Shown: positions 39,678 to 49,385, counted from the stretch's first letter. The stretch is DNA of 64,000 nt from Corynebacterium meridianum (GCF_016342265.1 NZ_JAEIOS010000010.1:124001-188000); one strand, 5' to 3'. Program-made: numbers and translations. The notes: a model not told the origin generated them from the sequence alone.

Positions 39678-40214
39678 GTGGAAACTCTCCTGTTTGCATG
39701 GATGTGGGCGGCCCGGGAGCCGCTAGTTTTGCCCAGGCAAATGTGCCACAGAATCATGAGGAAAGCGTCATCTTTTGCGAGCGTGTCCGTGCTTCACCTT
39801 CGCGAAACGGGGGCGGCGTCGACAAAAACCGTAGTTGAGCGGGAAAAACTGTTTCGCCCCCGGAACCGGATTAACCACCCCCGCAAAGGGGTGACCACCC
39901 CAGTCTTTCCGCACCGCCCCCGACGTATCCCGCCCCTCATTCAGGATCCCGGGCACCACATCCCGCGCCCCGTCGACCCCGCGGGGCACCTGTCCCCCGG
40001 AAGGTGCGACACAATCATCATCGAGCACCCGGGCGGGCCCCGCACCCGCCCCCGGGACGGGCAGGAACGATCCCGCGCATCCCTCCCCCACGGTTGATTC
40101 CCCGCCCGGATTCCGGTCCCCCTCGAACTCGACACCGAGCAACGTGCCGGTCTCCGCCAACCAGGCGTCGTAACTGCGGGAGATGCTCATGCGTCCAGCG
40201 TCCGCATACACCGG
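39678..40214. other. Upstream region of fas, 537 bp
   Basis: No gene is supported here. A leftward frame beginning MSISRSYDAWLAETG at 40190 has a plausible first 30 codons but then becomes compositionally random. The stretch should hold the fas promoter and, if regulation resembles C. glutamicum, a FasR operator, but I could not identify either with confidence. Confidence 0.5.
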
Positions 40215-40255
40215 GAAAATGAAAAACCCTCCCGACAAGCCTGATCGGGAGGGTT
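40215..40255 (-). terminator. Rho-independent terminator after tRNA-Leu
   Basis: Arms AACCCTCCCGA (40225-40235) and TCGGGAGGGTT (40245-40255), followed leftward by TTTCATTTTCC. It isolates tRNA-Leu from fas. Confidence 0.88.
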
Positions 40256-40261
40256 GTACGG

Positions 40262-40343
<82 letters not shown>

Positions 40344-40460
40344 GGGGGTGTCCGCTGAAGGCACGCTGCGCGTCATCCTACAATCACCGGCCCACACGCT
40401 CCGAATCAGGTTCCCTCCGGGTGGCTGACGGCGTACCCCTGTGAGGTATCGTCGACAGGT

Positions 40461-40859
40461 GTGAACGAGATGGACAAGCCCGGCAAACAGACACGCCACC
40501 GCGTGCACGTCTTCCGGCTCCTGCTCCTCGCCGTCGCGGTTCTGGCCACCCTGTTTCTGGCGTGGTGGCAGTGGACCCGGTTCCGGTCCGGATCGGGATC
40601 CTTCCAGAACCTCGGGTACGCCCTCCAGTGGCCCGCTTTCGGCGCCTTCTTCATCTACGCCTACTGGAAGATCGGCCAGTACGAACGGGAGGTCCGGGAG
40701 ACCGGCCAGGCCCCGGCCGAACGGGAGAGGGCCGAGCGTGAGGCCCGCGGTGAGATGACGGAGATCGACGAGGACTTCCTACCGCCCCGGCCGTCAATCG
40801 ACATCGAGACGTTCAACGCCCTCAACACACCCCGTCGCCGCAGCGACAACACCGAGTGA
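40461..40859 (+). CDS. Small two-helix membrane protein, hypothetical
   Basis: 132 residues (GTG at 40461, or ATG three codons later). Two transmembrane helices (VFRLLLLAVAVLATLFLAWW and LQWPAFGAFFIYAYWKIG) are followed by a charged cytoplasmic tail rich in Glu/Arg. In gene order it matches the small membrane proteins found beside the DUF3817 gene and rdgB in corynebacteria and mycobacteria (Rv1343c region). No function is known. Overlaps or nearly abuts the DUF3817 gene and is surely co-transcribed with it. Confidence 0.8.
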   Translation: MNEMDKPGKQTRHRVHVFRLLLLAVAVLATLFLAWWQWTRFRSGSGSFQNLGYALQWPAFGAFFIYAYWKIGQYEREVRETGQAPAERERAEREARGEMTEIDEDFLPPRPSIDIETFNALNTPRRRSDNTE

Positions 40860-40873
40860 AAGAGGTCTTTTCC

Positions 40874-41233
40874 GTGACTGCACCCTCCACCGACACCACC
40901 CCCCCGAGCGGTCGCCAGGACCGGATCCGGACAGCCCTCCGGATCTTCGTGGTCGCCGCCTGGGTGACCGGCATCTGGCTGCTGATCCTCACCGGCCGCA
41001 TGATCCTCGACTACATCTTCCACGTCGACATGCCGAGCTGGGCCACGCTCATCGGCCAGCTGCACGGACTGTTCTACATGTGCTACCTCATGGCGACGAT
41101 GAACCTCGGGATCAAGGCCCGGTGGGAACCGATGCGCTGGTTGACCACGGCGCTGGCCGGCACGATCCCTTTCATGTCCTTCTGGATCGAGCAGAAACGC
41201 CGCCGTGAGGTCACGACGGCGTTCGATCTCTGA
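40874..41233 (+). CDS. DUF3817 membrane protein
   Basis: 119 residues if started at GTG 40874, which has AAAGAGGT seven bases upstream; a GTG at 40856 overlapping the previous stop would add six residues. Three hydrophobic helices (FVVAAWVTGIWLLILTG; LIGQLHGLFYMCYLMATMNLG; LTTALAGTIPFMSFWI) with the conserved GQLHGLFYMCYL characteristic of DUF3817 (Rv1342c-like). Ends with a basic tail. Converges on rdgB with a 6-base gap. Confidence 0.88.
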   Translation: MTAPSTDTTPPSGRQDRIRTALRIFVVAAWVTGIWLLILTGRMILDYIFHVDMPSWATLIGQLHGLFYMCYLMATMNLGIKARWEPMRWLTTALAGTIPFMSFWIEQKRRREVTTAFDL

Positions 41234-41239
41234 CCTGTT

Positions 41240-41995
41240 TCAACTGTCGCGGGATTCCTCCGCGCCATCTTCCTCCACTGTTTCAGCCTCCGCCTCATCG
41301 CCGGTGTCCACCGCGATGAGGCGTCCTTCGTCGGTACCTACGGCGGTACCTTCGAGTTCGGACCGGCGGGCGAGCTCCGCGAGCGCGGGCACCAGCGCGG
41401 CGAGCGCCTTGCCGCGGTGCGACAGTGCGTCCTTCTCCTCCGGCGACAGCTCTGCCGAGGACCGGGGCCGCTCATCACTGTCCGCGACGCGCTCATCCTC
41501 CTCCGCGGGGATGAACAGTGGATCGTAGCCGAAGCCGTTCTCCCCGACCGGGGTACGGACGAGCCGACCGGCCCAGGTGCCCTTCTCGACCCACTCCTCC
41601 CCGTCCGGGGTGACCAGCGCGCAGACCGATACGAATGCCGCCTTCCGGCGCTTCAGCGGGACATCGGCCATCTGCGCCAGAAGCAGTTCGTTGTTGGCCT
41701 CGTCATCGCCGTGCCTGCCGCACCATCTCGCGGAGAGCACCCCGGGCATACCACCGAGTTCCTCGACGGTGAGCCCGGAGTCATCGGCCAGGGTGGTGAT
41801 CCCGGTGGCCGCGACACCGGCCCGTGCCTTGATCAGTGCGTTGTCGGCGAAGGTCCGCCCGTCCTCGACCGGCTCCGGGTATCCGAGGAGGTCCTCCGAG
41901 GACAGCAGCTCGATACCCTCGATGCCCGCGGCATCGAGCACCCGACGGAGTTCCTTCAGTTTCTTGGGGTTGTGCGATGCCACATGGAGAAGCAC
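41240..41995 (-). CDS. rdgB: dITP/XTP pyrophosphatase RdgB (Ham1 family)
   Basis: 251 residues. Removes non-canonical purine nucleotides (dITP, XTP) to protect DNA. Motifs: LHVASHNPKKLKELRRVL at the N-terminus, TFADNALIKARAGVAATG, ADDSGLTVEELGGMPGVLSARW, and GFGYDPLFIP with SHRGKAL near the C-terminus. About 40 residues of Glu/Asp-rich tail extend beyond the usual end. It follows rph by 6 bases, the pairing seen in Mycobacterium (Rv1340-Rv1341). Confidence 0.95.
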   Translation of the reverse strand: MLLHVASHNPKKLKELRRVLDAAGIEGIELLSSEDLLGYPEPVEDGRTFADNALIKARAGVAATGITTLADDSGLTVEELGGMPGVLSARWCGRHGDDEANNELLLAQMADVPLKRRKAAFVSVCALVTPDGEEWVEKGTWAGRLVRTPVGENGFGYDPLFIPAEEDERVADSDERPRSSAELSPEEKDALSHRGKALAALVPALAELARRSELEGTAVGTDEGRLIAVDTGDEAEAETVEEDGAEESRDS

Positions 41996-42001
41996 CGGCG
42001 C

Positions 42002-42745
<744 letters not shown>

Positions 42746-43096
42746 GCCCGCCAGGATACCCGGCGCGCCACCGCTCCCCGCGGACGCACCCACGCCGCCC
42801 GGAACCGATCCGTTCACCCCGTCGGGGACGGTCTCCGCCGTCCTCCTACACGTCGGACAAAGCCCCTCCGGAGGTTTCTGCACCTAGCCCGGTGATCTCC
42901 ACGATGACAGGTCGACCGGCCCACGGTCGTCGACCCCCGCTTTCCCCCCTGTCCGGAAATGCACCTCCGAACAGGCCGTTAAAACTGGCATCGAAACACA
43001 CCCCTGTTGCAGGGTGAAAAAGTGGACTAGCCTCGTGCCATAAGATTCACCAAATCCATTCTAAGTGACAACCAATCTCAACAAGGAGGCTCCACC

Positions 43097-44146
43097 ATGA
43101 AGGCACTCGTCTACCACGGACCGGGACAGAAGTCGTGGGAGGAAGTACCGGATCCGACCATCCAGGAACCCACCGACGTCATCTGCAGAATCGACGCAAC
43201 CACCATCTGCGGCACCGATCTCCACATCCTCAAGGGCGACGTCCCCGCGGTGACCGACGGACGGATCCTAGGCCATGAAGCTGTCGGAACCATCACAGAG
43301 GTCGGGGACGCGGTCACCGAGTTCAAGGTCGGCGACCGCGTGATCATCCCCGCCATCACCTCCTGCGGCAAATGCAGCTTCTGCAAGGTCGGAAACTACT
43401 CCCACTGCCAGACCGTCGGAGGAATCGGCTGGATCCTCGGCCACCTCATCGACGGAACCCAGGCGGAGTACTGCCGGGTTCCCTTCGCCGAGACCTCCAT
43501 CTACGCCGTCCCGGACGGACTGAGCGATGAGGACGTCCTGTTCCTCACCGACGCACTTCCCACCGGATTCGAGATCGGCATCCTCAACGGCAACACGAAA
43601 CCGGGCGATACCGTCGCCGTCGTCGGCGCCGGTCCGGTGGGCCTGTCCGCCGTCATGACCGCAGGCCTCGCGGGTGCCGGACGGGTCATCACCGTCGACA
43701 TGGATGAGAACCGAATGGACACCGCGATGGCGTTCGGAGCCACCCACAAGGTCAACGCCGGCGACCCGGACGCGATCGACAAGATCAAGGCACTGTCCAG
43801 CGACGGTCTCGGCGTCGATGTCGCCGTCGAAGCCGTCGGTATCCCGCAAACCTTCAAGACTTGTCTCGACATCGTCCGACCACACGGCAACGTCGCCAAC
43901 GTAGGCGTCCACGGCAAGTCCATCGACCTGCCCCTGCAGGACCTGTGGATCTCAAGCATCACCATCAGCATGGGTCTCATCGACGGGTACTCCATCGACA
44001 AACTGATGCGCATGGTCGAGTCCGGCAAGTTGCCTGCCAGGAAGATGGCCACGCACCACTACACGATGGACCGGTTCATCGAGGCCTACGATCTGTTCGC
44101 CAACGCCGCGGAGAACAAGGTGGTGAAGCTGGTCATCACACCGTAG
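43097..44146 (+). CDS. Zinc-dependent medium-chain alcohol dehydrogenase
   Basis: 349 residues. Catalytic zinc site: Cys in TTICGTDLHI and HE in GHEAVG (GxxxHE). Structural zinc cysteines are in CGKCSFCKVGNYSHC. The Rossmann fold is VAVVGAGPVGLSAVM, with Asp ending beta-2 (TVDMDENR), which favours NAD. It resembles secondary-alcohol/threonine-type dehydrogenases of actinobacteria, and the physiological substrate is not evident. ACAAGGAGG precedes the ATG at good spacing. Monocistronic, with a terminator-like hairpin behind. It lies between rph and the Rv1339-like gene, which are neighbours in mycobacteria. Confidence 0.92.
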   Translation: MKALVYHGPGQKSWEEVPDPTIQEPTDVICRIDATTICGTDLHILKGDVPAVTDGRILGHEAVGTITEVGDAVTEFKVGDRVIIPAITSCGKCSFCKVGNYSHCQTVGGIGWILGHLIDGTQAEYCRVPFAETSIYAVPDGLSDEDVLFLTDALPTGFEIGILNGNTKPGDTVAVVGAGPVGLSAVMTAGLAGAGRVITVDMDENRMDTAMAFGATHKVNAGDPDAIDKIKALSSDGLGVDVAVEAVGIPQTFKTCLDIVRPHGNVANVGVHGKSIDLPLQDLWISSITISMGLIDGYSIDKLMRMVESGKLPARKMATHHYTMDRFIEAYDLFANAAENKVVKLVITP

Positions 44147-44185
44147 TTCCACGGGTACGTACCGCGTCCGTCGGTCCACGACGGA

Positions 44186-44250
44186 GGTGATGCCCCAGCG
44201 GACGTCCGGCAGGAAACGATCTCCCCGGACGGCTCCCCTGGGGCGTCATT
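44186..44250 (+). terminator. Stem-loop between the alcohol dehydrogenase and His-rich genes
   Basis: GTGATGCCCCAG and CTGGGGCGTCAT pair with one mismatch, enclosing a second short stem (GTCCGG/CCGGAC), followed by TCATTCATT. The two genes converge here, so the structure may serve both. Confidence 0.6.
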
Positions 44251-44277
44251 CATTCACCCGTACCCCGTCAACGAACC

Positions 44278-45570
44278 TCAGCGACGCCGTCGGCTGACCC
44301 GCAGTGCTGTAGCTGCGAGCACCAGGACCCCCATGGCGAATGCGGCGGCCCACACGGCGACGATCCCGGATCCACCGTCCCCATCGGATGATGCCTGCTG
44401 AATGGCCGGGGTGGCCTCAGCGGATTCCGCAGCCGCCTGAGTGCTGACAGACCGTCCGGAATCACCCCGGGATTCGACGCTGTCGCGCCCCTTCCACTGG
44501 CGCACCGCATGGGAATGCCCCTCGTGGCTGTGACCGTGGTCATGGTCGTGGCCGGCATGATCGTGGCCGTGACCGGCATGATCGTGACCGTGATTGTGCC
44601 CACCGTGATCATGACCCCCATGCACATGATCGTGCCCGTGACCTCCGTGGTGATGGCCTGCATGGTCGTGGCCGTGTCCACCGTGGCCATGTTCCCCGTG
44701 ATTGTGCCCCGAGTGATCATGTCCATGGTCGTGGCCATGCCCGGAATGATCGTGACCATGATCGTGCCCACCGTGGTCATGGTCGTGGTCATGCCCGTGG
44801 CCCCCATGATCGTGAACATGACCACCGTGATCGTGATCATGCCCGTGGTCCCCATGATCGTGATCGTGACCACCGTGGCCATGGTCGTGGTCCCCATGAT
44901 CGTGATCGTGACCACCGTGGCCATGGTCGTGGTCCCCATGATCGTGATCGTGACCACCGTGGCCATGGTCGTGGTCATGCCCATGGTCCCCATGGTCGTG
45001 ATCGTGGCCACCGTGGTCCCCATGGTCGTGATCGTGGTCATGGCCGTGACCCCCATGGTCGTGATCGTGGTCATGGCCGTCGGAACCGGGTTTCGGCGAG
45101 CTGGACCCGAATCCGGGGATAACTCCTCCGGATGACGATCCGATCGGCCCTGAGGACGGCGAGTCGGGACGATCGCCACCACTGTCCCGCTCGGGCGAAG
45201 TGGAACCGCTGGAATCTACCGGTCGATCTCCACCGCGCCCGCCATGATCGTGGTCGCCGTGCCCACCGTGATCTTCGTGATCTTCACCGGATTCGGCATG
45301 GTCGTGGCCGTCATGCCCATGGTGGTGGTCAGGGTCGTGGCCGTCGTGATCGTGGTGTGCATGACCATGGTCATCATAATCCGCGCTGTGGGAGGCATCG
45401 TCCGCGCCCGATGGCGTCGCAGGGCTGTGGTCTGCCTCAGTGGCATCCGAGGTACTCTCGGCGGCGGTTTCGGGCAGAGTTTCCTCGGCATTGACGATGG
45501 CGGGCGACATCACGGCAAGCGGCAGTGCAGACGCAAAGGCGATTGCCAGCGCCCGGTTCCTCAGGTACAT
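44278..45570 (-). CDS. His/Asp/Gly-rich exported membrane-anchored protein, probable metal binder
   Basis: 430 residues. Signal peptide RALAIAFASALPLAVMSPAIVNA, then an acidic Ser/Thr-rich stretch, then about 200 residues in which His alternates with Asp and Gly (GHDHDHGDHDHG type), then a polar spacer and a C-terminal transmembrane helix (IVAVWAAAFAMGVLVLAATALRV) with an Arg-rich stop. There is no LPXTG. The composition implies binding of Zn, Ni, Co or Cu outside the membrane for storage, buffering or hand-over. The start at 45570 has GGAG 8 bases upstream; an earlier TTG would place the candidate Zur box inside the gene. The upstream box suggests control by Zur. No ABC transporter lies next to it. 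Confidence 0.85.
   Translation of the reverse strand: MYLRNRALAIAFASALPLAVMSPAIVNAEETLPETAAESTSDATEADHSPATPSGADDASHSADYDDHGHAHHDHDGHDPDHHHGHDGHDHAESGEDHEDHGGHGDHDHGGRGGDRPVDSSGSTSPERDSGGDRPDSPSSGPIGSSSGGVIPGFGSSSPKPGSDGHDHDHDHGGHGHDHDHDHGDHGGHDHDHGDHGHDHDHGHGGHDHDHGDHDHGHGGHDHDHGDHDHGHGGHDHDHGDHGHDHDHGGHVHDHGGHGHDHDHDHGGHDHGHDHSGHGHDHGHDHSGHNHGEHGHGGHGHDHAGHHHGGHGHDHVHGGHDHGGHNHGHDHAGHGHDHAGHDHDHGHSHEGHSHAVRQWKGRDSVESRGDSGRSVSTQAAAESAEATPAIQQASSDGDGGSGIVAVWAAAFAMGVLVLAATALRVSRRRR
44845..44979 (-). repeat. 42-bp tandem repeats in the His-rich gene
   Basis: Two perfect 42-base copies (44881-44922 and 44923-44964) plus partial copies on both sides encode GHDHDHGDHDHGHG units of 14 residues. Near-perfect DNA identity suggests recent expansion, and copy number may vary between strains. 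Confidence 0.88.
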
Positions 45571-45586
45571 GACCAACTCCAGAGTA

Positions 45587-45606
45587 GTAGACAATGATTC
45601 TCAACA
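45587..45606. promoter_or_regulatory. Candidate Zur/Fur-type operator upstream of the His-rich gene
   Basis: GACAATGATTCTCA (plus strand), read on the minus strand as TGAGAATCATTGTC, is close to the palindromic Zur boxes reported in corynebacteria (core AATGATT with flanking TGA/TCA). It lies 17 to 36 bases before the start codon, in promoter position. A partial match to a DtxR-like core (GTTAGCCT, 45609-45616) lies beside it. By-eye match only. Confidence 0.45.
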
Positions 45607-45673
45607 AAGTTAGCCTGTTTTCCCGTTAATGGTTACTTTTTTCATTAGTGGGGGTCGTCACACCTCCACCTCA

Positions 45674-45705
45674 CGAAAAAGAAACCCCGCCGAGCAGGGT
45701 TTCTT
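45674..45705 (-). terminator. Rho-independent terminator after the Rv1339-like gene
   Basis: AAGAAACCC (45679-45687) pairs with GGGTTTCTT (45697-45705); read leftward the stem is followed by TTTTTCG. Good terminator form behind the murI - hydrolase unit. Confidence 0.8.
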
Positions 45706-45759
45706 CAGATTCGGTCCGTAGCACCGGAGCAGAGCCGCCGCCACAGGTGATGCGTGGGA

Positions 45760-46527
45760 TTAGATGCTCAGCTCCATACCCGCATGCCCCAGAAGGATCT
45801 CGCCGTCGAACTCCGACCGGGCGGCTTCAAGGGTGGCCTGATCATCGACCCACGGGGGAATGTGCACGAGGACGAGCTGCCGCACGCCTGCGAGCCTCGC
45901 CGCACGCCCGGCCTCCTGCCCCGAGATGTGCATGGCCTCAGGCTTTCCGGCGGGTTCATCACCCCAGGTCGCCTCGCACAGAAACACGTCCGCGTCGCGA
46001 GCCAACTCGACGAGGTTGTCGCACCATCCGGTGTCGCCGGAGTATGCGAGGACGCGACCCGTCGACGGTTCTTCGACACGCAGGCCGTAGGCCTCGATGG
46101 GGTGGACGACGGAGTACGGGGTCACGGTGAAATCGGCGATGGTCTCCGGCTCACCGTTTCTCCACGGCACGAACGCGAAGGAATCAGACATGTCGTCCAC
46201 CTCGCCCTCGATGTCGGCCGAGAGACGCCCCATCCGGGCCGGCAGGTCAACGGGGCCGCAGCACAGGTTCCGCGCGGGAGCGGCTGACGCCGGGTGATAG
46301 CGACGCCACACCATGAGCGAGGGGAAGTCCATGCAATGGTCCGCGTGCAGGTGGGAGAACATCACATGGGCGTCCGCTGGATCCTGCACCTGCTGCAACG
46401 CCGCGAGGGTCCCGGGGCCGAAGTCCATGATCACCGCTGGGCCGCGGGTCCCGCGCAGAAGGTACCCGGAAGCGGGCCCTTTTGGGGCTCCCAGACTTCC
46501 GGTGCACCCGAGGATGGTCAACTTCAT
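45760..46527 (-). CDS. MBL-fold hydrolase, Rv1339-like (atypical cyclic nucleotide phosphodiesterase)
   Basis: 255 residues from ATG 46527 (a GTG at 46536 would add three). Metallo-beta-lactamase fold with metal motif FSHLHADHCMDFPSL (HxHxDH) and further ligands in YSGDTGWCDN and LVHIPPW. The start KLTILGCTGSLGAPKGPASGYLLR is typical of the Rv1339 group, for which cAMP phosphodiesterase activity has been described. It lies 73 bases after murI on the same strand, as Rv1339 follows Rv1338. The histidine of the usual C-terminal motif appears as LVHIPP. Activity on cAMP here is inference. Confidence 0.88.
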   Translation of the reverse strand: MKLTILGCTGSLGAPKGPASGYLLRGTRGPAVIMDFGPGTLAALQQVQDPADAHVMFSHLHADHCMDFPSLMVWRRYHPASAAPARNLCCGPVDLPARMGRLSADIEGEVDDMSDSFAFVPWRNGEPETIADFTVTPYSVVHPIEAYGLRVEEPSTGRVLAYSGDTGWCDNLVELARDADVFLCEATWGDEPAGKPEAMHISGQEAGRAARLAGVRQLVLVHIPPWVDDQATLEAARSEFDGEILLGHAGMELSI

Positions 46528-46600
46528 AGGAATCACTGTGCCATGACTCGGGGCCGCATGGGTATCTCTCAGGCTGAAATCGTGTCGTGTCCGGCGTGGA

Positions 46601-47449
46601 TTACAGTCCGTCCAGGTGGCTTACCTGTGTCACATCCGGCCCCAGGAAACGTCCCGCGAGCTGTGTGAACAGTCGCGGATCGCCGGTGGACTCGAAGGTC
46701 CGGGAGGGCGTTCCGGTCTCCGCGAGCAGATCCATCTGGCTCAGGGTGCGCAGCACATCCTTGGCGGTTTCCTCGGCGGATGACACCAACGTCACGTGCT
46801 CCCCCATGGCCAACTGGATGACGCCGCTCAGCAGCGGGTAGTGGGTGCATCCCAGGACGAGGGTATCGACGCCCGCCGCCTGCAGCGGTTCGACATAAGC
46901 CTGTGCGACGCCGAGGATCTGCCGTCCGGAGGTGATGCCGCGTTCCACGAAGTCCACGAAGCTCGGGCAGGCGGTGGCGAAGCACTCGACGGACGGGGAG
47001 GCCGCGAACAGTTCCTGGTAGGCGCCGGAACTGATCGTTCCCGCGGTACCGATGACACCGATGCGTCCGTTGCGGGTTGTCGAGACCGCTCGCCGAACGG
47101 CGGGCAGGATCACCCCGATGACCGGGATCTCGTAGCGCTCGCGGGCGTCGCGGAGGAACGCGGAGGTCGCGGTGTTGCAGGCGATGACGATCATCTTGCA
47201 CCCGCGGCGCACCAGTTCATCCGCGACCGCCATCGAGTGTTCCCGGACGCGACGGATGGGCAGGGGGCCGTAGGGTCCGTTGCCCGTGTCCCCGATGTAG
47301 ATCATCGATTCGCTCGGGAGCTGATCGACGATGGTCCGGGCGACCGTCAGCCCACCGACACCGGAGTCGAAGATGCCGATCGGTGACTCCGCCGTCGGGG
47401 GGAAATCGGCACGGATCTTCTCATCTGCGGGGGGTTCCGGGTTAATCAC
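46601..47449 (-). CDS. murI: Glutamate racemase MurI
   Basis: 282 residues; makes D-glutamate for peptidoglycan. Catalytic cysteines: [11 protein letters not shown] (first) and [11 protein letters not shown] (second). Asp and Ser of the active site are in [27 protein letters not shown] is the conserved loop. The start is GTG at 47449, with AGGA about 8 bases before; it gives an N-terminal extension of about 20 residues before the conserved region. Longer in-frame starts read into GC-rich non-coding sequence. Confidence 0.95.
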   Translation of the reverse strand: MINPEPPADEKIRADFPPTAESPIGIFDSGVGGLTVARTIVDQLPSESMIYIGDTGNGPYGPLPIRRVREHSMAVADELVRRGCKMIVIACNTATSAFLRDARERYEIPVIGVILPAVRRAVSTTRNGRIGVIGTAGTISSGAYQELFAASPSVECFATACPSFVDFVERGITSGRQILGVAQAYVEPLQAAGVDTLVLGCTHYPLLSGVIQLAMGEHVTLVSSAEETAKDVLRTLSQMDLLAETGTPSRTFESTGDPRLFTQLAGRFLGPDVTQVSHLDGL

Positions 47450-47728
47450 GCCACCGATCCTATCCGGCCCGACCCGCGCCGGCGTCCGGGTGTTGTCACC
47501 GGAACGCGGAGCGGGACACCGCGACCGGCGTGTACCCGATGGGATCGACCCCTCGGCCACACCGGTACAGCACCGGTGGTCACACCGGAATTCTCCAGCA
47601 AGGAGCCTCGACACCATGCTCCCACACCACAACACCGTCAAGACGCCCGTGTCCCGGGCGGAACGGCGGTAGCGTCCGTCGACCCGTCCACTCCCCGGAT
47701 CCCACCGTCCTTCCGGTCGGGGTTGCGG

Positions 47729-48640
47729 TTACTGCGGTTCCGATTCCGGGTGGGGCTCCGGTACACACGCGGCGGCATCCCCGAAACTGTCTTCGTCGAT
47801 CGCGGTGTTCAGCCTGAGGGCCATCCGGTCGAGCATCGCCCGTCCGGTGTCGTAGGTGCCGTCACCCGGCTGCACCGCCAACGCGATGCCGACCTCCCCG
47901 TCCCGGGTCTGCAGGACACCGAACTGCCGGACCAGGTAGTCACCGGCGTCGTCCGGCCCCCACCCACCCTTGAAGGGAAGGTCCGGTATCAACCCGAGTC
48001 CGTAGGACTGGGCATCGGTGATCTGATTCATCGCGGTCAGTACAGCGCCCGCACCGGGTATGCAGGTCATCTGGTGGGCGAACCGTGCCTGATCGACGAG
48101 TGCCCAGGCGGTCTGACCCGCGGCGGAGAACCCGGACCTGGTGATCTCCGGGGGAACGGTGGTCTCATCCCCGGCCTTGCGGAGGATCTGTTCGGTGGCT
48201 TCCGCGGCATCGGTGCCGCCGCCGAGGGAGTACCACAGGGTGTCCAGGGCGGCGTTGTCGCTCACCGTGATCGCCCGGTCCACGGTCTGAGTGGTCTCGG
48301 TGCCGCGGTACAGGACCGCCATGGACACCGGGACCTTCACCGTTGACCACGCCGGGCCGACGGTGACCGATCCCGCCGCCACGACGGAGCGGCCGTCGGC
48401 TAGCGCGACGCCAACGGCACCGTCCGCGTCCGCGGCGGCGGCGATCTCGTCCGCCACGCGCTGCAGCTCCCGGGCCCCGGGTTGACCCTGCACCGTGGGG
48501 CCGGTCGCCCACGGGGAGGCACCCGTCGAGGCCGCCGGGGAATGCTGTTCACCGGTCATGCCAGAGTCACCGTCCTCCGTGGGAATCGTGCAGGCGGAAA
48601 GCACCGCCGCGCACACGAGCAGCTCTGCCAGTCTCTTCAT
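47729..48640 (-). CDS. Exported lipoprotein with class A beta-lactamase-like fold
   Basis: 303 residues. Lipobox LSAC (VCAAVLSACTIPT) near residue 17, then a disordered Ser/Gly/Thr region, then a serine hydrolase domain. Motifs of the penicillin-recognising family are recognisable: STVK (S-x-x-K) in PAWSTVKVPVSMAVL, SDN in ITVSDNAALD, and KGG in LPFKGGWGP (KTG equivalent). The Glu166 loop is not obvious, so hydrolysis of beta-lactams is doubtful; a carboxypeptidase-like or non-catalytic wall role is possible. Its start overlaps the stop of the rhomboid gene by 4 bases, so the two are translationally coupled. Confidence 0.85.
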   Translation of the reverse strand: MKRLAELLVCAAVLSACTIPTEDGDSGMTGEQHSPAASTGASPWATGPTVQGQPGARELQRVADEIAAAADADGAVGVALADGRSVVAAGSVTVGPAWSTVKVPVSMAVLYRGTETTQTVDRAITVSDNAALDTLWYSLGGGTDAAEATEQILRKAGDETTVPPEITRSGFSAAGQTAWALVDQARFAHQMTCIPGAGAVLTAMNQITDAQSYGLGLIPDLPFKGGWGPDDAGDYLVRQFGVLQTRDGEVGIALAVQPGDGTYDTGRAMLDRMALRLNTAIDEDSFGDAAACVPEPHPESEPQ

Positions 48641-49332
48641 GCCAGTCCGTCCCTTGTGCGGGGTGTTCGCCGGACCGGATCATCGGATGTGATGGTCGCC
48701 CCGGCGATGACCCCACCGACCGCGCCGAATAGGTGCCCCTGCCAGGACAGACCCGCCTGCGGCAGGAAACCGTAGACCATCCCGGAGAACGAGAACACGA
48801 GAATGACCCCGACGAGGATCTGTCCCAGCGAACGGTTGTAGAAGCCGCGGACCATGAGGTAACTCATCCAGCCGTACACCACACCCGAGGCACCGATGTG
48901 GTTCGTCCCCACTCCCCCCAGTAGCCAGGCACCGAGACCGCCGACAACCATGCAGATCATCGTGACCTCGAAGAACGTTCTCTTTCCGGAGAGGCCGATG
49001 AGGAATGCGGCGACGACACCGACGGTCGTGTTCCCCATGATGTGCGCGAAGTCGGCGTGCAGGAAGGGGGCGCTGAGGATCGTGGGCAGGAACGCGGGAT
49101 CCAGCGGACGGATACCGAAGGAGTTGAGGTAGCCGCCACTGAGGATGTTGAGCAGGAACACACCCCAGATCGCGATCACCCAGCCGATGGTGAGGCGCAG
49201 CGACGTGCGGAGCCGCGCACGCCCTGTGGACACCGGTGAGGACGTAAACGGTGTCACCACGGGCGGCCCACCGGGGAATGCTGACCCGGGATCGGGGATG
49301 TGGAAGGCGGAACGGTCGGGGTACCTGGGCAC
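48637..49332 (-). CDS. Rhomboid family intramembrane serine protease
   Basis: 231 residues with about six hydrophobic helices after a 45-residue Pro-rich cytoplasmic N-terminus. Catalytic serine in HIGASGVVYGWMSYL (GASG) and histidine in WQGHLFGAVGGVIAG; the FLHADFAHIMGN loop is the conserved HxxxHxxxN-type helix. Rhomboids cut membrane proteins within the bilayer. Located upstream of and coupled to the lipoprotein, in the murI neighbourhood as in mycobacteria (Rv1337). Confidence 0.92.
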   Translation of the reverse strand: MPRYPDRSAFHIPDPGSAFPGGPPVVTPFTSSPVSTGRARLRTSLRLTIGWVIAIWGVFLLNILSGGYLNSFGIRPLDPAFLPTILSAPFLHADFAHIMGNTTVGVVAAFLIGLSGKRTFFEVTMICMVVGGLGAWLLGGVGTNHIGASGVVYGWMSYLMVRGFYNRSLGQILVGVILVFSFSGMVYGFLPQAGLSWQGHLFGAVGGVIAGATITSDDPVRRTPRTRDGLA

Positions 49333-49385
49333 GTCATTTCCTCGTCATTCGTGAGTCACGTCGGATTTTTCCGCACGTGGCTGGG

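Noticed and set aside
39768..40190. Possible small gene upstream of fas beginning MSISRSYDAWLAETG
   Set aside because: Only the first 30 or so codons look protein-like; no ribosome binding site or family, and the rest is compositionally random. It lies where the fas promoter is expected.
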